Program-made: the position numbers and the translations under genes | Source of the DNA: Amnibacterium endophyticum | Lineage (GTDB): Bacteria; Actinomycetota; Actinomycetes; Actinomycetales; Microbacteriaceae | DNA length: 64,000 bases | Assembly: GCF_042680685.1 (NCBI RefSeq) | Contig: NZ_JBHUEA010000010.1 | Location: 38,451-102,450 of the forward strand | Direction of reading: 5' to 3' | Shown: positions 60,842-64,000 of the stretch, one piece after another | Layout of the letters: each line of letters starts with the position of its first letter | Position numbering within the stretch: the stretch's first letter is position 1 | Notes under the pieces: model-generated | The model's database searches: none | What the model was told of the DNA's origin: nothing | What the model saw: only the letters and a program-made list of their open reading frames with translations

Positions 60842-61402
60842 TCAGGTGCGGACCAGCAGCACGACGCCCGCCGCCGCGGCCGCCCAGATCCAGCTGCCCA
60901 GCGTGCCGATGATGAAGCGCTCCCGCACCGCGCCGTTCTCGAGCTCGGTGAAGCGGCCGACGCCCTTGATCGCGATGACCACGGCGAGCGCCTCGGGCAC
61001 GCCGGCGACGATCGCGCCCGCGACCGCGAACCGCTCGAGCAGGCCGATCACCTCGCCGCCGCGCAGCACCTCCCGCTCGCCGACCACGACCCCGCCGTTC
61101 GCGCCCTCGCGCTCGTCGACCACCGCCCGGTCGAGCAGCAGGCGCACCGCGGGGCTGCCGCCGGCGACCGCGGCGACCAGCACGGCGACGGTCGTGATCG
61201 CCGTGACGACCGTCGGCGCCGGCACCGCCGGGAGGGCGGCCGCGAGCAGCGAGACCGCGAGCAGGGCTCCGGCGAGGATCGTGAGCAGCCGGCTCGGGCG
61301 GCGCCAGGCGAGCACCGCGGCGACGGCCGCCGCGACTGGGCAGAGCACGAACAGGAACCACCCCAGCGCGACCAGCAGGCCGTACGGGCCGTAGACGTCC
61401 AC
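60842..61402 (-). CDS. membrane protein paired with SatD
   Basis: 186 residues with four predicted membrane helices (two in the first 80 residues, one around 120-140, one at the C-terminus) and a conserved cytosolic loop GGEVIGLLERFAV ... AIKGVGRFTELENG ... ERFIIGTLGSWIWA. I recognise the pattern as the usual partner of SatD-type genes in actinobacteria but know no function. Starts 18 bp after the SatD gene: same operon. Confidence 0.78.
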   Translation of the reverse strand: MDVYGPYGLLVALGWFLFVLCPVAAAVAAVLAWRRPSRLLTILAGALLAVSLLAAALPAVPAPTVVTAITTVAVLVAAVAGGSPAVRLLLDRAVVDEREGANGGVVVGEREVLRGGEVIGLLERFAVAGAIVAGVPEALAVVIAIKGVGRFTELENGAVRERFIIGTLGSWIWAAAAAGVVLLVRT

Positions 61403-61420
61403 GGCGGACCAGGGTACGGG

Positions 61421-62017
61421 TCAGGCCGCGCCGTCGAGCCGCGCCAGCAGGCGCGCGAGCGCCGGCACGGCCGCCTCCTCGAGCCGGATGCCCGCGGCGC
61501 GCGCCCGCTGGCTGACCGCCTGCGGGGTCACGCCCTCCTCGTCGGCGATCTGCGCCTGGGTGAGCCCGGCCCGGAGCCGGTCCGCGACCGCCCAGCCCTC
61601 CTCGGACCGCCGCGCGCGCACGTCGAGCAGCAGCTGCAGGAGCGCCGTCGCGTCGCCGGCCGCCGTCTCGTCGTCGGCTCGCACGTCGACCCGGTGCTGC
61701 GCGCGCTTCGCGGCCTCGACGGCGGCGCGCGCCGCGACGAACGCGGGCCCGCGCGCCTCCCTCGTGGACGCCGGCAGCGGCTCGGCGACGCCGCCGACCC
61801 CCACGCCGACGCTCCACCCGGCGTCGCGCGTCAGCTCCAGCACCGCCTGCAGCGCCGCCTCCGCCTCCGGGAGCACGAGCTGGAACTCGTCGCCGGCGGT
61901 GCGGTCGGGCCCGAGCACCGCACCGGCCGCGCGCCAGCGCTCGGCGTCGTCCTCGAGCGCACCGACGCGGTCGACGTCCTGCTGGCTGCCGACCTGGTCC
62001 ACCGTGAGGACGAACAC
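61421..62017 (-). CDS. satD: SatD family protein
   Basis: 198 residues. N-terminal domain with DQVGSQQDVDRV and an acidic GDEFQLVL patch resembling a nucleotidyl-cyclase/GGDEF-like fold, and a C-terminal helix-turn-helix (LTQAQIADEEGVTPQAVSQRARAAG). SatD was first described in the acid-tolerance sat operon of Streptococcus mutans; its action is unknown. GATACT on the minus strand (62029-62024) lies 6 nt before the GTG, so the mRNA is leaderless, and a perfect palindrome covers this promoter. Confidence 0.83.
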   Translation of the reverse strand: MFVLTVDQVGSQQDVDRVGALEDDAERWRAAGAVLGPDRTAGDEFQLVLPEAEAALQAVLELTRDAGWSVGVGVGGVAEPLPASTREARGPAFVAARAAVEAAKRAQHRVDVRADDETAAGDATALLQLLLDVRARRSEEGWAVADRLRAGLTQAQIADEEGVTPQAVSQRARAAGIRLEEAAVPALARLLARLDGAA

Positions 62018-62018
62018 C

Positions 62019-62040
62019 CATCAAGTATCACGACTTGATG
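62019..62040. promoter_or_regulatory. palindromic operator over the satD promoter
   Basis: CATCAAGT-atcacg-ACTTGATG, perfect 8-bp arms with a 6-bp spacer, overlaps the minus-strand -10 and ends 2 bp before the satD start codon. The size fits a dimeric helix-turn-helix; SatD itself is the obvious candidate. It also lies 69 bp upstream of tyrS. Confidence 0.65.
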
Positions 62041-62108
62041 GGCCCAGATCAAGCCCTCGGCCTTGTCCGGCCAGGGCGCCCTCCGCTCCCGCTGGTACCG
62101 TCGCACAC

Positions 62109-63407
62109 GTGCCGAAGACCGCGCTCGACCGACAGCACAACGACGCGTCGTTCCCGTCGCTGTGGGACGAGCTGCGCTGGCGCGGGCTCGTCCACGTCTC
62201 GACCGACGAGGCCGCGCTCGCCGAGGCGCTCGCCGGCGGGGGCCTCACCGCCTACTGCGGGTTCGACCCGACCGCGCCCAGCCTGCACCTCGGCAACCTG
62301 CTGCAGATCCTGCTGCTGCGTCGTCTGCAGCTCGCCGGCCACCGCCCGGTCGGCCTGGTCGGTGGTTCGACGGGACTGATCGGCGACCCCCGGCCGACCG
62401 CGGAGCGCGTGCTCCAGTCGAAGGAGCAGGTCGCGGAGCGCGTGCGCCTGATCCGTGAGCAGGTCGAGCGGTACCTCGACTTCGACGGGGACGGGGCGGC
62501 CGAGATGGTCGACAACCTCGACTGGACCTCGGGGCTGTCGGCGATCGACTTCCTCCGCGACGTCGGCAAGCACTTCCGCGTGGGGACCATGCTGAAGAAG
62601 GACGCGGTGTCGGCCCGGCTGAACTCCGACGCCGGCATCAGCTACACCGAGTTCAGCTACCAGATCCTCCAGGCCTACGACTTCCTGCAGCTGTTCCGCA
62701 CGAGGGGGTGCACCCTGCAGACGGGCGGCAGCGACCAGTGGGGGAACCTGACCGCCGGGGTGGACCTGGTGCACCGCGCCGAGGGCGCGGCGGTCCACGC
62801 GCTCGGCACCCCGCTGATCACGAACAGCGACGGCACCAAGTTCGGCAAGAGCGAGGGCAACGCCGTCTGGCTCGACCCGATGCTCACGACCCCGTACGCG
62901 TTCTTCCAGTTCTGGCTCAACACGACGGACGACGACGTGCTCGACCGGCTCAAGGCGTTCACGTTCCTGACCCGGGACGAGCTCGAGCGCCTGGAGGGCG
63001 CCCGCGTCGAACGGCCGGGAGCGCGCGAGGCGCAGCGCCGGCTGGCGTGGGAGGTGACCGCGCTGGTCCACGGGGACGCGGCCGCGGACGGGGCGCGCGA
63101 CGCGTCGGCCGCGCTGTTCGGCACCGGCGACCTGACGTGCATCGACGAGGGCACCCTGCTCGCGGCGGTCGCGGAGCTGCCGGGCACCGAGGCGGCGCCG
63201 GGGGACCGCGTCGACCTGCTGCTGTCCCGCACCGTGGCGAAGTCGGTCGGCGAGGCGCGGCGCGCGATCGCGCAGGGCGGGGTGTCGGTGAACAACCGGC
63301 GGATCGAGGACCAGGACGCCGTGCTGGCGGAGGAGGACCTCCTGCACGGCCGCGTCGCGGTCCTGCGACGCGGCAAGCGCACGCTCGCGGCGGCCCACCG
63401 GCGCTGA
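62109..63407 (+). CDS. tyrS: tyrosine--tRNA ligase
   Basis: 432-residue class I synthetase. HIGH-type motif PSLHLGN (residues 57-63), substrate block TGGSDQWGN, KMSKS-type KFGKS (244-248), and a C-terminal S4 RNA-binding domain (VDLLLSRTVAKSVGEARRAIAQGGVSVNN). GTG start 7 nt after TACCGT (62096-62101): leaderless. Last protein gene before the rRNA operon. Confidence 0.97.
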   Translation: MPKTALDRQHNDASFPSLWDELRWRGLVHVSTDEAALAEALAGGGLTAYCGFDPTAPSLHLGNLLQILLLRRLQLAGHRPVGLVGGSTGLIGDPRPTAERVLQSKEQVAERVRLIREQVERYLDFDGDGAAEMVDNLDWTSGLSAIDFLRDVGKHFRVGTMLKKDAVSARLNSDAGISYTEFSYQILQAYDFLQLFRTRGCTLQTGGSDQWGNLTAGVDLVHRAEGAAVHALGTPLITNSDGTKFGKSEGNAVWLDPMLTTPYAFFQFWLNTTDDDVLDRLKAFTFLTRDELERLEGARVERPGAREAQRRLAWEVTALVHGDAAADGARDASAALFGTGDLTCIDEGTLLAAVAELPGTEAAPGDRVDLLLSRTVAKSVGEARRAIAQGGVSVNNRRIEDQDAVLAEEDLLHGRVAVLRRGKRTLAAAHRR

Positions 63408-63800
63408 CGGCGACGCCGGTCCTCATGCGAGCCGGCCGCGCCACGGGGTGACCCTCGGGCTGGTGGGGGGACCGGCTGACCGGCCTTCCAGGACGAGGGA
63501 CGGCAGCCGTCGGCGTCCCGGTGAGGCGGCCCGAGGCGCCGAGACCCCGCGTTCTCACCCGCCGCGATCCTCCCTGGGCGGCCTGCGCCGACACGTCGTC
63601 GCGCCGGGCCGGGCACCCCGCCCGCCCGACGGCGGACCCTCCTCGGCGCGGGAGCCCGGGCCCTCCTCGGTCCGCTCGCGCGCGATCGCACGAGCCGTGC
63701 CGTTCGCGCGCTCCGACGCGCCGTTCGGCGCCGAGAAGCGCGTGTCAGCGGCTCCCTGGAGGGGCTCAGGAGCGCGACACGCCCGTGTGTTTCGCGCAGG
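63408..63800. other. 390-bp region without a supported gene between tyrS and the rRNA promoter
   Basis: Short open frames exist on both strands but their composition (runs of Arg, Pro, Ser) and lack of start signals argue against coding. No clear strong terminator; small GC palindromes only. Probably spacer and upstream control region of the rRNA operon. Confidence 0.6.
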
Positions 63801-63829
63801 TTGCGAAGCGCCCGCCGGGCACGTAATGT
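63801..63829 (+). promoter_or_regulatory. rRNA operon promoter
   Basis: TTGCGA (63801-63806) and TAATGT (63824-63829) are separated by exactly 17 bp, the best sigma70-type promoter in the window. A transcript would begin near 63836 and run into the antitermination element at the window end. Confidence 0.8.
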
Positions 63830-63854
63830 CTTCTCTTGTCACTGCGACGAACGG

Positions 63855-63983
63855 ATGAGCAAGGCTCTCCGGGCCACAGTGGTGGCGGATCTGGTCGAGG
63901 CCCTCAGGGGCCGGCCGAAGATCATCGAGGCACCTCTGGTCGTCTGGCGTGAGTCGGGCGGGGGATGGGTGGTCGATCTTTGA
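63855..63983 (+). other. 42-codon open frame in the rRNA leader
   Basis: ATG at 63855 opens a frame (starting MSKALRATVVADLVEALRGR, ending GGGWVVDL) that stops at the TGA inside the antitermination element. Composition is protein-like, but third-position GC is lower than in real genes here, there is no ribosome site, and rRNA leaders are normally untranslated. Recorded as a possible coincidence. Confidence 0.2.
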
Positions 63984-64000
63984 GAACTCAACAGCGTGCA
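63979..64000 (+). promoter_or_regulatory. rRNA antitermination (boxA-like) element before 16S rRNA
   Basis: The sequence tttgagaactcaacagcgtg near the right edge is the conserved element found shortly before 16S rRNA in many actinobacteria. The window ends before 16S itself, so an rrn operon should follow immediately. Confidence 0.85.

Noticed and set aside
63521..63842. Open frames of about 100 codons after tyrS on both strands
   Set aside because: Arg/Pro/Ser-rich, no ribosome site, no homology recognised; they overlap the rRNA promoter.
1..64000. CRISPR arrays, tRNA genes, prophage or complete insertion sequences
   Set aside because: No regularly spaced repeats, no tRNA-like cloverleaf in the gaps, no integrase, transposase or phage structural genes were seen.

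Overview
The window is a very GC-rich, densely packed stretch of chromosome from an actinobacterium, most likely a member of the Microbacteriaceae; the genus cannot be fixed from the sequence. Signs of this are ThyX instead of ThyA, a his cluster ending in the dual-function PriA isomerase, a ClgR-type regulator and a DUF3046 gene beside recA, an actinobacterial lexA/LysM divergon, SatD- and FBP-type genes, and extragenic palindromes of the ggtcgag...cgagacc kind. I find no prophage, complete insertion sequence, CRISPR array or tRNA gene. The content is mainly housekeeping, with a few accessory or decayed inserts.

Layout. 1-1.67 kb: 3' part of pnp with a strong terminator. 1.7-4.4 kb: two tandem aldo/keto-reductase-fold genes and a TetR regulator. 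4.5-11.8 kb: histidine phosphatase, GNAT, dapB, TPR-like membrane protein, TIGR01777 oxidoreductase, cysteine-less thioredoxin-like protein, thyX, dapA, RNase J. 11.9-12.2 kb: decayed ArsR/AHSA1 remnant. 12.2-20.5 kb: ftsK, DUF2254 protein, pgsA, cinA, clgR-like gene, DUF3046, recA with a perfect SOS box, recX. 20.5-25.9 kb: miaB, a frameshifted miaA, dapF, a methyltransferase, hflX. 26-29.9 kb: alkA-like glycosylase, nucleotidyltransferase, tyrosine phosphatase, lexA, LysM division-inhibitor-like gene. 30-33.8 kb: hisC-hisB-hisH-priA-sseB. 33.8-42.4 kb: MarR/MFS pair, CoA-disulfide-reductase/rhodanese fusion, SDR, zinc peptidase, pentapeptide-repeat protein, RibD-like and luciferase-like genes, DUF1844. 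42.4-43.5 kb: an AbiEi/DUF559 gene between two matching 37-bp hairpins. 43.5-47.6 kb: infC-rpmI-rplT, a SpoU methyltransferase, and a DGPF/ECF42 sigma pair. 47.6-52.5 kb: SRPBCC gene, pheS-pheT, and an FBP-domain (FusB-like) gene preceded by a leader-peptide/hairpin region. 52.5-60 kb: argC-J-B-D, an SGNH hydrolase, argF, argH. 60-63.4 kb: small membrane protein, mpg, a SatD pair, tyrS. 63.4-64 kb: rRNA-operon promoter and leader; 16S rRNA should begin just past the end.

How the genes work together. dapA, dapB and dapF supply diaminopimelate and lysine; the arg and his clusters make arginine and histidine. recA, recX, lexA and the LysM gene form an SOS module. infC-rpmI-rplT, pheST, tyrS, miaB, the SpoU methyltransferase and RNase J/PNPase serve translation and RNA turnover. 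A recurrent feature is an actinobacterial -10 hexamer (TANNNT) only 6-9 nt before an ATG or GTG, which implies many leaderless mRNAs. The observations most worth following are the hairpin-bounded DUF559 cassette between DUF1844 and infC, the attenuator-like region before the FBP gene, the G7 frameshift in miaA, and the AUC start of infC.
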